Source: Collybia mongolica (taxonomy: Eukaryota; Basidiomycota; Agaricomycetes; Agaricales; Clitocybaceae). From it: 64,000 nucleotides of DNA. Of the stretch, positions 34,660 through 46,368 are shown in pieces. Within the stretch, counting starts at the first letter, position 1. Each line of letters opens with the position of its first letter. The translations under genes were made by a program, and so were the position numbers. The notes under the pieces were generated by a model. The model saw nothing but the letters and a program-made list of their open reading frames with translations, did no database searches and was not told where the DNA came from. The stretch spans positions 434,001-498,000 of the forward strand of contig JAAXNY010000006.1 of assembly GCA_013420905.1 (NCBI GenBank), written 5' to 3'.

Positions 34660-36529
34660 TCAGAAGTGATACGGGTTTACAGTATACTCTGTATCAAGAG
34701 CAGACTGCGAGATTTTCTCGCGACGCAAGACGACATTCAATGCATGAGAAACAATTGTCCGCTGCACATCAACAAAAGAAGAATTATTGTTAGACCTTGA
34801 AGGAGAAACTCCCCTTAGTCCATGTTTACGAATGATTGCCAGGATCTCCATGTCAGCAGCATCGTAGACCAGGAGCTCGTCACCGCTATGTTGGGCCATG
34901 ATATATTGAGTACCTTGTAGTTGTCGTTGAAGGAAGGGGCGCAGCAAGCCAAGGATATTGGCTTCCAGGATCACAGATAAAAACCCCTGATAAACTTCTG
35001 CGGCTTCGACGAATGCGTTGATAATCTGCAAAACTGCATTGAACTTGAAGGAATCTTTGTCGTGCTGGCGAAACTGCGGCCAAGGCGAAAAAAACGCGTT
35101 CCATTCTGGAGTACTAGAGTTTCTATTGTAGTATCATGATCAATATTGGATGCTTGTATTATCGCTTCACAGACAGCGTACATTAGCTGGGAGAGTCGGA
35201 TCACGATACACGATATCATTTTGGAGAAATACTCCATATGGCTGAGGGCCATATAGTGGCAAATGGTGTTCCGGACGGGACCCCTTCCGCGACAGATGAA
35301 CCGGTTTAAAACTCTCAAAGCTCGAGTGTATATTCCAGGATCCATGCTCTCTGATCTAAAGAGTTCCAGGTTAAGAGATGTAGATGTGAAGGAGTTCTGT
35401 TGCCTCACCCTGAGAAGTCCAGAATATCAACGACAATGTCCATAAAGAGCTCCTGATCGAATGGCCTGTGCCATTCCGTCATCATTTCCATCATCGAGCG
35501 TATCCTCCACAACATGAGTTCTCTATTCACCGACTTCCATACCTGCATCCATTGAACGACGCGACCGGGCATGGCGGGCGTAAATGGTAAATCCGGCTGG
35601 TTTGACCACAGAATATGCACTGGATGACCACATAGGAAGGCCATCCCATTGGGTGTGCTCGACAAGGCAAACAACAGAGAATTACATGCTGCATACAGGG
35701 TTGTTTTTCGATGAAAAGCCGTATAATCTTTTTTGGCCAAAGGGTCGGAGAAGTCGGTAACATACAGGTGGAGAAAGTAGCCCATGGTACCGCCTTGAAG
35801 AATGGCTTCATTGGTCAAATCATTTTCATTTGCTACTTGCTGCAAGAAAAGAATGAAAGGCTCCAAGGAGTGGCTTTCCCAACGAGGAAGTGAATCAATG
35901 TACGCGCGTACTGTCGCAGGCCATTCCCCAGCCTCTCGAGCGGAATGCAATCTACAAATCTCTTCATTAGAGGGCAAAGTGGTGCATATGGGGTTCTTGC
36001 GTACCGAAGAGGATCAAATAATGTAACCAGATCAGATATGAATATTTTGATTTCAATAAAGGGCCAGGCCAACAAACGCTTGATGAGTTGGCGACATTGA
36101 TGTTTCCCGATTTGCACTAGAATCATTGCCAATGCCCGATCCCGGATTGAATCGGGGTAAAAGTCGCGTCTATTGTGAAACAGTCAGCGCAAAACAGGAA
36201 CCAGAACTCCTCAGCAGGGCAGACCTTGAAAGTTCCAAAATATCGTTGTACATTTGTTTCAAACCGGGAAGCTGGTATGTGTTCTGATGAGGAAAATTTG
36301 AAGAGATGGTGTCGAGTCTTCTTCGTATGATGATATACTCTGCCCCACGGAGCGTAAAATTTCCAAGAGCGAGAATTGCTCTGCCAGAGATCATCCCTAA
36401 GCCTGGAACAGTAGAGGAAGTGGTTGTGGTACCATTAGACGATAGTTCTGTGTTGGCGATCGACGTCGATCCAAGAGAGGACAGGGATTCATTGTATGGA
36501 TATGCCTGACTTTGGGCCGCAATATCCAT
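34660..36529 (-). CDS. Family X copy D, intact, function unknown
   Basis: Minus-strand paralogue of copy B with the same five-exon plan. It starts at the ATG at 36529 (MDIAAQSQAYPY) and stops at 34660-34662. Checked junctions keep frame: exon 1 to 2 by an intron ending CACAATAG, and exon 4 to 5 by an intron ending CTACAATAG before a block homologous to SDTPEWEIF in copy B. Exon 3 carries WESHSLEPFILFLQQ and YAACNSLLFALS. Exon 5 carries ILEANILGLLRPFLQ. No catalytic motif is evident. Roughly half of residues differ from copy B, so the intact copies are not recent duplicates. Confidence 0.8.
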
Positions 36530-37226
36530 TACAACTCGAGGATGTAGTAGTATTGGAGAGCTGTGCCGGTAGTTACGGTCCCCTGATGGATTCCGTTAGG
36601 TGGCTTATAGAGTGGGAAATCCTCACAGCAAGCCATATGAACGATCTATCTTTGACTCATTAGTGTTTAAAAGTAAATGATGACAGTGGCACCGCGGGAA
36701 TGAGTGACGACGTGATTTCTATCGAGGATCCGGGGTATGCAACTTGAGAGCGTCACAGTGAAATGGCGGGATAAGTTGCACTGATGCGGAACTGTGATAT
36801 ATTCCCGAAATATCCGCTGCGAACAGTTTTTGGGCTATTCGAACAATTTCTTCTATATTGTTCATTTGAAGTTACATCAGACAACACCGGATATATGCTG
36901 AAGGGGACCTGAGGAACAAACCCTGGACGGCCTGTAAAGTTCTGATATTCTGAAACCTCATGCCTCAAGTGTTTGCCGAAGCAAGCACAGGCACCCGACA
37001 AAGAGCCAGATTGGGTCTCCAAAAATCACCGTGATGCCTGAGAAACATCATGAGGGCTTATTGTCAAAGCCATGGCTAGGCTGGGATCCTGAGAACATTG
37101 ACCTAATAAGGACGACTGGATTCCGAGTTCGAAGTAAGTATTGAGAATGAGGTGTGTACTCTTTTCAACTGAGGGAAATTTGATGGCTACACCTCCCAAA
37201 GTTGCGGCCATCTCCGTTATTTGATG
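36530..37226. other. Intergenic DNA upstream of family X copy D
   Basis: Presumed promoter side of copy D. No gene, repeat or RNA is recognised up to the TA dinucleotide that flanks the TIR element. Confidence 0.5.
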
Positions 37227-37228
37227 TA

Positions 37229-38449
37229 CAGTCGCGGACAACCAAACACGACAAAAAAATTGAAAACCTTTCTCCTCCACGGCAACTTATTAGAATACCC
37301 TTTAAACTGTTTAGGAATCATATTTAGGACCATTTAAGTTAAATTCCACGAGCCGATTGTCCAATTTCCAAGGTCCCAAAATATTGGCCAACCCTAAAAA
37401 GAAATAGCTAAAAATATGTAAAATAGTGCAATCAATAGCTTTTCCAATGCTAAGTATGATTCCGAGAAGAATCAGAAAAATATTGAGCAGTTCGGTCAAA
37501 AAAAATGGTCAATGTCAACCAGAGCAAACACACTCAGTGCTGTTCTACATTGAGAGCTCACCTATTATACCTGCACATGCAACATGAAACAGAAGAGAAA
37601 CATTTCAGGGCTTCGGAATCAACCAAGGGTCATCCCTTGACACCAGTATATCATGTTTAATATCCAAGTCAAAGCTATTTCCTTTCTGAAAGCACATCAC
37701 ATCAGTTTTCTCAGAAACATCAGAAGGCCGTACTTGGAGTCGAGGATGTTTGGCCTTCTGAATCTGAGGTTTCATGCTGTTCTTGAGTCATTTGTTCTTC
37801 CAAATTATGCTGGGCCACATGGTTGTACTAGGTCCAGATTGGAATAGCTTTTCCTTCAGGAGATGCTTGACAGAATTTCTGACAAGTGCAGAGTGCTGTC
37901 TTCACCTGGATGTGTGCAAGAGTTTAGGCAAGTTCAATGTGAAATCATGTGACATAATGTTACCAAAAGTGACTTGAATGACATAGGTAGACAAAGATAC
38001 TCTAATCAATGTTAGCCTCTCCAAGTCAGTTTTTTGTCACCCAGTCAGTTCACATTGAACTGGGCTCCCTCACATCAACAGATTTCTTGTAGGGATCCAC
38101 CAATTGGACTTGGTGTTTTATGAGTGCCTATCATCTTGGGTTCAAGGGAAAAGCAGCTGCATGGGCTGTAAGGAAGCAGAAAGGCCACCATTCAGTTTGC
38201 GAAGTGCACAATGATGCACCTCAATGCTATGATGGGCTAACTGGTCACCTGTGTTTGGGTGATGTGCCCTCCAAAAATGTCAAAAATTTGACCAAAAATA
38301 TTGGCCATTCTAACGGCTCATGGGAAAAATTTCGGAGGAGTGTTTTTTGACGTACTTTGCCATCCTGAGTTCAAATCTGAAGTCAGATTGCCCAAAATTT
38401 TATTTTTGGGTGAGATGCTACATTTGTCGTGTTTGGTTGTCTGCAACTG
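37229..38449. mobile_element. Tc1/mariner-like TIR element, non-autonomous
   Basis: A 1,221-bp segment bounded by inverted repeats that start CAGTCGCGGACAACCAAACA on the left and read CAGTTGCAGACAACCAAACA inward from the right, with TA dinucleotides outside both ends (37227-37228 and 38450-38451). Terminal CAGT and TA duplication fit the Tc1/mariner group. I see no DDE transposase frame inside; the largest open frames lack the expected motifs. It is probably a deletion derivative mobilised in trans. Confidence 0.75.
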
Positions 38450-38451
38450 TA

Positions 38452-39254
38452 TGGGTCTTGTGGCTTTGTATATACATATTTGTATCATTTTTTAATTAGT
38501 TTCCATTCCCCAGTTTCAAACTCAGACATGCCATGCTTGCAACGGCCCACACCAGATGGTGTGTCATGAGCCTCAGCACTTGATTTGAAACCAACAGCAA
38601 GCAACAGATGTGTGTATGATGAGCCAAAGCCAACATGGTTGAGGATTGTGGATAGACACCAGGAATGAACAGACACAGAGCCCAATTGTAAGCTGGTACT
38701 GAGACAGAACAGATAAATAGTATGGACCACCTGAGACCTAAGTCATTGTAGGTGTCATATTGGGTGACTTAATAATGAGACAATAGTCATCCACAAATGG
38801 GTGTCATCTTGAGGATTGCAGTGACCATGAAGGTCTGATAAATGCTTAGCAATGCTTCAGGAGTAAGGTGTGAGGGACACTCACCTCTGAAGCCATCTTT
38901 GAGGTTATCATGATGGATTGGTCAACTCAATTGGTTGTCTGGGAATGTTGCAGTCATGCAACTACTTACTTCTGTCCCTTGTTGCCCTCTTTCCTGTTCA
39001 TTACAACCAGGCATCCTGCTACCTCTTTCTATCATGATTTTTTTCATGGTTTGCATCCACTGGCATCTCTAATGCAGTTGTCCTCAGAAGTCTTATAAGT
39101 CCACAATCTCACCATCCCATCCTCAGACAAGTTGAATGAATGGCTATAAACACATGCTACTAGTGGTTCACTCCCATTTTCTTTAGAAATGTTAATTATT
39201 GACAATCAACAGAGGTTGTCCCCTTGTTTCAGTGCAGCAGACCAGGCCCTGCAG
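38452..39254. other. Unassigned DNA left of the Copia remnant
   Basis: AT-rich, no recognisable gene. The missing 3' half and 3' LTR of the Copia element should lie here but are not found, so a deletion or rearrangement ended the element near 39250. Confidence 0.45.
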
Positions 39255-42200
39255 CTAGCAGGATATTTCAAGGTTTGTGGAAAAGCCATTGTTACTTTGT
39301 ACTTCACCATCAAATATACAAGTATATACATTCTGAACATTGCTCCTATTGCAGTCCAAACCTATGTAAATACAGGATTTGCATGATAAGCGTGTAAAGC
39401 CCCAGCCAATCATGTGGTCGTTCATGGTTTTGTTCCATATGCAACCACTTTGCTTCATCCCATATAGGCCGCGTTGTAATTCCCATACCCAATTTTCCTG
39501 TCCTGGTTCTTCAAAATCCTTTGGTTGTTCCATATATTGAGTCTCCTCCTCAGGTAGTAGACCATAGAGAAAAGCGGTCTTGATGTCAATTTGAGTAGCA
39601 TCCCAATCTTTTGCTGCTGCAATATGTAGCAGTATTCCCCAAGATTCCATGCGCGCTGTAGGTGAGGTAGTCTTTGTGTAATCCCTCCCATATATTTGTC
39701 TGTCACCTCTAAAGATGACCTGGACTTTGTGACAAACAGCCTTCCCTGCTTCATCCTGTTTTATCTTGAAAACGGGTTTACCTTTGTGAATTTTCTTCCC
39801 TTGAGGGACATCTGATCAAGGTACCAGCTTGTAAACTCCCATTTCTTTCAGGGATTTCAGTTCGTCGCGGTAGCCTTCTTCCCAGAGTTCTGCATCTGCA
39901 GATTCCTTTGCCTCTTGCCAGGTTTTTGGCTCATCATCAAACTCCAGGAGCGATGGATCAATGGATCCAGCATCAATAATAGTGGAGAGAACTCAATCAT
40001 GATTGATATTCTCACCAATATTGCCAAGGTTCATTTCCTGAAATAGATTACGGAGTTCGTCTACTGCTTCCTGGTCCTCTGGGTTCCTTTCTGGTTGGCA
40101 TCGCTCTGCACGTGCAGCTTTGATACGAGCGGCACTCTCTTTGGATTCTTGGATGGCCTTCTCTGTGCGTGTTTGGCAGGGGTTGTTGGGGTCAACTTTA
40201 GTGGTAGGCATTGGGATTCGTCTGGAATGACGGGGAGGTATTGGGGGTGCTGGGTCTGGTGGATTATTCAGTGGATCAGGTAGATTTTCACCTGTTGGCT
40301 CATCTGTTCCTTCATCAGGTTCCACAGGGGGTAAGTTAGGTCCATCATTGTCTATTAGGAGTGGATGAGTGATGGAAGAGTGTATGATCTGTTGGGAATC
40401 TGGAGTTTTGATTTGGCCAGCCATGGGTGGAGGATGGCCATTGTGGCTTTCTAGGAATCTGACATGATAGGAGCTATAGATGTTGCCCAATTTTCAATCA
40501 TAGCATCTGTAGGTCTTGGATTTTAAGTCATACCCTATTAAAATACACTCAATGGAGCATTCATAGATCTTTGGATTATGTTTGTTGAGGATTAGGACAA
40601 AAGCCTTACACCCTATTTCTCTGAGGTATGAGTAGTCAGGTTTATGCCCATAGTACAGCTCCCATGGTGTGTACCTGTCCAATGAAGCTGTTATAGTCTT
40701 GACACGTAAATGCATTGCCATAAGATAAAACTCGGCCCACATATTTGGGGGACAGTTAGTCACAATGTGCATCATGTGCGCCTTCCCCATGAGTGTGCGA
40801 TGCATTCGTTCCACTTGTCCCATGTGTTCCAATGTATAGGGGGCCACAAATTCATGTTGAATTCCACGCAATGCTAGCCATGCATGAAATGCATTGGAGT
40901 TCAACTCACCATCATGCCCAGTATGGTATATGCCAACTTGAAGGCCTGTCTCAGATTCCCGAGCAAGTTCCCATGCTTTCAGTTCTCCCAATGCATCACT
41001 TTTTGCTTTGAGGGGGATTGTCCAGGGCATGCTTGTGAAGTCATCAACAATATTCATAATATAAATATGGCCAGATCTGGCCGTTACATCCTGAGGACCA
41101 GCAAGATCTACCCATATGATTCCTAGCTTCCTCTCCGATCTATGTCCAGGTCCCTCCCGTATCTTTGGAACTGGTGTCCTGGTCTGCTTTCCAAGAATGC
41201 AAGATTCACATTTTGGGGGTTTTGAGGGGAACGAGGATGGCATACCTGCAATCATGCCACTTCGTGCCATTTTGGTTATGGCCTGGTAATTGGCATGACC
41301 AAGGCGACAATGCCATGTCTCCATGTTTGGGGTATGTTGTACAGATAGGGTGTGTTTGGCATGGGCAGATTGCATGGTTAAGCAATAGAGTTGCTTGGAT
41401 GCGATGAGGGGGCCACCAGCTACAAAAGCACCTGTGGATTTGTTTGTAATTTTGACGATTTCATTGTCAAAATAGACAGCAAGGCAATTGGTGATGGCTA
41501 GCGCACTGACTGAAATCAACCGGACAGTGGAATTAGGAACATACAGAGCATCCTTGAGGATGAGGTAGGCTCCACGCACAATGCGAATTTGGATTTCTCC
41601 TACTCCTATTGTGACAATTTGTGATCCTCCAATGCCCTTGATTGCGCGAGCTGGTATTGGGTGTAGGTGATAAAAGTCAGTTTGTTCAAAGGAAATATGG
41701 ATGGAAGCACTGGTGTCCACATAGAATGGGTTAGTGGCAAGTGGTATGTACGTTTGCATGTTTTGTTGTAGGGGTGTGACTGAGGCACAGGTGAATTCAT
41801 CGATTGGCTTCAAGGATTCGTTCCAATCAATGTTTGTTGTCAGCTCCCTGTATGCCATAAATCCAGTCCATTCCACCTATTCAAGTTTGGAGTGGCTAGG
41901 AATTGGTGTTGAGGTTAGCCCAGTGAATTCACCAACCTGTGTGACTGGTGTGTCTGTGATGGCCCCCCTGACGTGAAGGTGTTTGGGATCAATGTAAGCT
42001 ACCATGGCGCAACCCTCTTTGTTCTTGATGTTGATGCTGAGCATTCCGCTTGTTCCTGGGCTCCCCTTGTCGGCAATTCTAGCAGCTTTTGATTCATCTA
42101 TTGTTTTGCCTTCCATTCCTCCACCTGGTTGGATGCAGTATTTGGCAAGATGGCCACAGCCATGTTTCCCTTTGCTGATGCAGTTGGTACATGTAGGTAC

Positions 42201-42947
42201 ATTTGTTGAAGTGTTGCGAGGCTTGGTTTGTACGGTTTGCGCTGCAAGCGCAATTGAGGTCTGAGCAGCAGCTCTGTTCGCATCCAGGAGTGTTTGTTCG
42301 TTTTCCAGAAACACTCAAATTTGTGCAGACATGTAAGGATTTTCGGCAGTTGACATGGATAGATTGTGGGATATCATTGAACATGCAGTTGTGAAGTTGT
42401 TGCCACTGAGTGCATGCAAAATTGCGATGCACTTGAGGAGGTCAGGAGTGATTGTTCCAATTGCAAAGGCATGATCAATGGCCTTGCAGATCACTTTGAT
42501 AGTAGTGGTTAGTGGCTCAGATAGAGAGCATTTAGTAGAGAGAGCTGTCTGGAGTAAAGTGACCTGTTTGACTGGCCCCTCCTTCTCATGACAAGCTTTC
42601 AGTTTCTTCCAGCAGGTCCCTGCATCATCCTCATCCACCAGTAGGTCCTGTTCAACATCTGATATGGCTCCTGCAATGAGGGCGCGCATGAGGCAGTCAT
42701 TTTCTTTCCAGTGTTTGTAAGCATGAGGTTCGGTGCTCTGTAACGGACATGGGGATGGGTCTAGGATGTAGTCATAAAGTCCTGCAAGAGTAATGAAGTT
42801 CTTGAAGTCACACACCCATTTGGGATAGTTTCCAGCTTGTTTGTCGAGCGGTATGCCTTGAAACTGGAATTTGATAGATATAGCCGTTACACTTGGAGCA
42901 GTAGTGTTGGTTTGTAGAACAGTAGTGGGAGAGGGTGATTCAGACAT
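39255..42947 (-). pseudogene. Copia gag-pol, one frame with in-frame stops
   Basis: The ATG at 42947 opens a Copia-type gag (KWVCDFKNFITLAGLYDYI). A CCHC knuckle (CTNCISKGKHGCGHLAKYC) follows, then a protease with DTSA (about 41730), the HCRLGHANY...CESC integrase zinc site, and the integrase core with WVDLAGP and GQVERMHRTL. Reverse transcriptase reads TARMESWGILLHIAAAKDWD and DIKTAFLYGLLPEEE. Stops interrupt the same frame at 42315, 41877, 40494, 39993 and 39816 with no frameshift between them. The sequence after about 39330 no longer matches reverse transcriptase. Confidence 0.85.
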
Positions 42948-43140
42948 GATGGGGGTGTGTAGTAGTAGTAAGATTTTGTTGTGGTAGACAAACAAAAGCC
43001 TTGGCTTGGGGGCATGAGGATGTGTGAGGTTACGATGCGTTGGTCCGAAATTATGGATCATGTTGGTCGCGTTTCTGAGTGGCACGGCCTGGGGATTTTA
43101 GTGTAAGGTTTCAAGTGTCTGTCACTATAGTGTACAGCAG

Positions 43141-43153
43141 TGGCCCATAACCT
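43141..43153 (-). promoter_or_regulatory. Copia primer-binding site (initiator-tRNA half type)
   Basis: Read on the element's strand, GGTTATGGGCC follows the LTR end. It is complementary to the anticodon-loop region of initiator tRNA-Met (GGCCCATAACC), the priming mode used by Drosophila copia rather than the tRNA 3' end. Confidence 0.6.
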
Positions 43154-43155
43154 AT

Positions 43156-43497
43156 TGAAACGTTACCCAGTATATCTATAGAGTAACACAGTTAACCTCA
43201 GTCTGTGTATAATCAACTCTTATTAGTACTGTACCTATAGAGTAACACAGTTAACTAGATACAGTAATGAGTGAATGTCCGTGTGATAAATAAAGAAGTG
43301 ACTCACCCTCAGTCTGTGTATAATCAACTGAGGGTGTTTGTAAGATGTGTAGAGTATATATGTGTGTGTGGGACAAAGGTTTAAGATAACAAAGGGGATG
43401 GTGAAGTCACAGGCATGATGGACACAGCCACAAACAAAGGGCATTCATGATGCACATCACGCAGCCATGTGTTCACGGTGCGCATCAAAACTTAACA
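43156..43497 (-). repeat. Copia 5' LTR
   Basis: A 342-bp segment that starts TGTTAAG and ends TTTCA on the element's strand, placed directly upstream of the primer-binding site. Internal repeats of CAGTCTGTGTATAATCAAC and of the GAGTAACACAGTTAAC type occur two or three times. Confidence 0.75.
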
Positions 43498-43529
43498 CTG
43501 ACTTGTAGGAGGTTAGTTAAAGTTAGCTT

Positions 43530-44480
43530 CTTTGTGAGGATCTACTTACAGGCAATGACCAGATTTGAGAAATAGGAACTGCCAAGTTCTGTCAAGAAGG
43601 TGACATTACCTCCTGGCTCTTTCAGATTCTGGTAGACTATCAATGCCCATTCTTCTGGAAGTCTACTGCCTGTGTGAACACAGACTTCTTGTACTTAAAA
43701 AGGAATATATGAACAAACAGATTTAGATTGAAGAATGAAGTCATGTACCTAATGTTAAGATAGAGCTCATTCATAACCAGCTACATCACATGGCACATGG
43801 CATTACTTTTAGTGTGACACATATTGGTCCACCCTTGGTCTGAACCCCTAATCGACTGGGGATTATTGCAAGAGAGCATGCAAACTGCACATGAAGATAA
43901 AAACTGAAGATTTCTCAGGAACTTTCTTTTCTTGAGGCTGGGCATTGATTCTACTCCAGGGCGACACATGTCATATACTTTTAATTTTGATGTGTTGCAG
44001 CTGGGACTTAACTTCCATTTTGCATACTACTTATTCACTTGGCTGAAAATCAAAATTCCGGGATCAAGGAATTCTAGCTAAGTACTTCATCCCAGATTTC
44101 CTGCAAATATACCCAATGAAAAGCCTTATCCATATTATTGACTTTGTTGCGGTTTTGTAACATTTTGGTCACGTGATGTAGCTGGTTATGAATGAGCTCT
44201 ATCTTACCACTGCCGGATTTCCACACTTGTCCAATTCTACGAAAAATTTGTCAGCTATAGTGTCAGGGGACGGTGCTTGTTCGAGAAGGGCTTGTAGGAA
44301 GCGATGGGCCGAAACTTTGAAAGCCGAACTTTCTATACCGACAGGCTCGGCGAACCCTAGAAGAGGATCATTTTTGCTTTTAATAACATTTAGAAGAGCC
44401 AAAGGATACAGTGCGATCGGCATGTGAGCCTCAGTCGTTGTCGATGGAACAATGTAGTTATCAGCCCTCCGGATCAGTCG
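43530..44480 (-). pseudogene. HNH-gene paralogue, start lost, split by MITE, 3' end lost
   Basis: Minus-strand counterpart of exons 1 and 2 of the intact gene at 44599-45956, head-to-head with it. Exon 1 (44207 to about 44480) keeps LYPLALLNV and KSKNDPLLG, but the start codon position reads ACG. A 447-bp MITE (43758-44204) sits at the end of exon 1. Exon 2 (about 43540-43690) keeps GSRLPEEWALIVYQ. Homology stops in intron 2, next to the Copia LTR, so the HNH nuclease exons are missing. Confidence 0.8.
43758..44204. mobile_element. 447-bp MITE with TA target duplication
   Basis: Inverted repeats of about 33 bp, starting AGATAGAGCTCATTCATAAC at each end, flanked by TA (43756-43757 and 44205-44206). 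The intact HNH gene supplies the empty site: its exon-1 end reads CAGTGGTAACATTAG with a single TA. The features fit a Tc1/mariner-mobilised MITE. There is no coding capacity. Confidence 0.9.
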
Positions 44481-44598
44481 ATCATTGGCTTGAATTCCAG
44501 GTCTCATTCAGCAGGTGTTTACCGCTATTTATATGAAGTCTCTAGGTAGCATTAACACTTACACCAAGGCTCGTTGCTTGCCTCCTGTCCCATCGACG

Positions 44599-45956
44599 AT
44601 GGCTAAGGCTCACACATCGATTGTGCTATATCCCTTGGCTCTTCTGAATGTGATGAAAAGCAAAAACGATCCCCTTCTAGGAGTCGCCGAGCGACTTGGT
44701 ATAGAAAGTTCGGCTTTCAAAGTTCCAGCCCATCGCTTCCTACATGCCCTTATTGAAGAAGCACCATCTCCTGTTACTATAGCCAGCGAATTTTTGATAG
44801 AGTTGGAAAAGTGTGGCAATCCGGCAGTGGTAACATTAGGTACACGATTCCGTTCTTCAACCTAAAATCTGTTGGTTGATCAATTCTTTTTAAGTACAAG
44901 AAGTCCGTAATCATACGGGCAGCAGGCCTCCCGAAGAATGGGCGTCGATAGTCTACCAAAAGCTTAAAAAGCTAGGAGGTAACTTTGCGTTCCTCACAAG
45001 GCTTGGGAGTTTCTATTTCTCGCATCTGGTCATCGCATGTAAGTAGGTCATCCTAAGAAGCCGGTTTTTTACTACCTTTTATAAGTTAGGAATCCTGGTG
45101 GCAAAAACACACCCAGAGATACTAGTCACCCATCTCCAGATTACGTACGCATCGATGCGATTGAAGATCTACTCAATAAAGCCGTTGTTGGCAGAAGTCA
45201 AACCTCTTTGAAATCCCTTGTACATTTTAACGAGTTACCTTATCATCCGCTGGGTTAATATCTGTCGAAGGTATTCCTCCGTGATGGTGTCAAGTGTTTC
45301 ATCACAGATGCTCCTTTCAGTGGACAGGGGGCGGTGACTCCCCGCTGTGCCCATATTATCCCGTTCTCTGTCCACAAAAGCGTAATCCTGATCCTCCAAC
45401 AAGACAACTTACATCCTCACTCAGAATTTTAGACACTTACGTTTTCTGCAATTGAAGCGTTCACAGGCCAATCCCTACGGACGGATTTTATGGTCGAACA
45501 CATAAACCATCCAGTAAATGCTTTAAATCTCCAGAGTGATGTTCACGATTCGATGGCTAATAACCTGGCCTGGGGCATTGAAGCGAAGCTCTCTGGCAAT
45601 AAAGTGAGTTCTTCAATTAGCTATGAGCCGGAGCTCACAGTAGATAGCATCGATATTATTACCGAATCGTAAGGAAGGATAAAATTGTGTACCTTGCTAC
45701 CCGTAAGGAAGGCGATGAAATCCCCTTCGGAGCGGGCGCTGGGGGCGACAGAGTCCCGTTACCCCACCCTGCAATTTGCAACCTCCACTTAGCAATTGCT
45801 CGGGTCTCCTACCTCTCTGGAGCTTCAGAGATTTTTGACCAATTTCTTGATGATGAGGATGAAGATGGGTTCCAGGTCCCTGTATACTTTGGCAGTCCAT
45901 TTGTTTCTGACGATGTTCTCATGCGTAGGCTGGAGGCCCTGACTCTCGAAAAGTAA
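44599..45956 (+). CDS. HNH endonuclease domain protein
   Basis: Spliced plus-strand gene with about seven exons; all joins I checked are GT-AG and in frame. The N-terminal region (LYPLALLNVMKSKNDPLLG) precedes the HNH_2-type domain: FLRDGVKCFITD, TPRCAHIIPFSVH with the central histidine, FSAIEAFTGQSL, then NHPVNALNLQSDVHDSM with Asn and His, and AWGIEAKL. A 45-bp intron at 45604-45648 leads to HRYYYRIVRKDKIVYLATRK. The C-terminus has PLPHPAICNLHLAIARVSYLSGASEIFD and ends LEALTLEK. This architecture is common in Agaricomycetes, often in large families. DNA cleavage is inferred from the fold; the biological role is unknown. Confidence 0.85.
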
Positions 45957-46368
45957 AACTGGACTGCAGTCTAAATGATGTCCAGAATTAATATACCGTG
46001 TATCGCAAAGTACAACGTAACAATGAATTTTTTTTATCACGTCACCGGAGACATGGGTGACGCGTGATCTTTCCATTCCCCTGCAAACCTTATTATTATT
46101 ATTATTATTCAATCCTATTTATTGTCCGGGAAGGGTTACACCCTTATGTTGGACATTTCTTTGACACTGAGGTAGTAAGTAGGGGAGAGGAGAAACTACG
46201 AGAGCTGGAAAGTGGTGCGTCCCCCCGCGTACGCGGAGAAAGAACGCCCCTCGGGTTCCCAGCCGAGTTTTAAGGTCCACTCCCCTATACTGCCCTTGTG
46301 AAGTCTAAGAGAAACTGGTGTGATAAGCAACGGTCCCGCGAACGGGAGGGGAAAGGGAAAGGAATGTG

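Larger units (their letters stand above)
39255..43497 (-). mobile_element. Truncated Copia LTR retrotransposon
   Basis: Minus-strand element with a 5' LTR (43156-43497), primer-binding site, gag, protease, integrase and the first part of reverse transcriptase in one reading frame. The YVDD part of reverse transcriptase, RNase H and the 3' LTR are absent. The integrase lies before the reverse transcriptase, which defines Copia. It sits in intron 2 of an HNH-gene paralogue and helped to destroy it. Confidence 0.88.
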
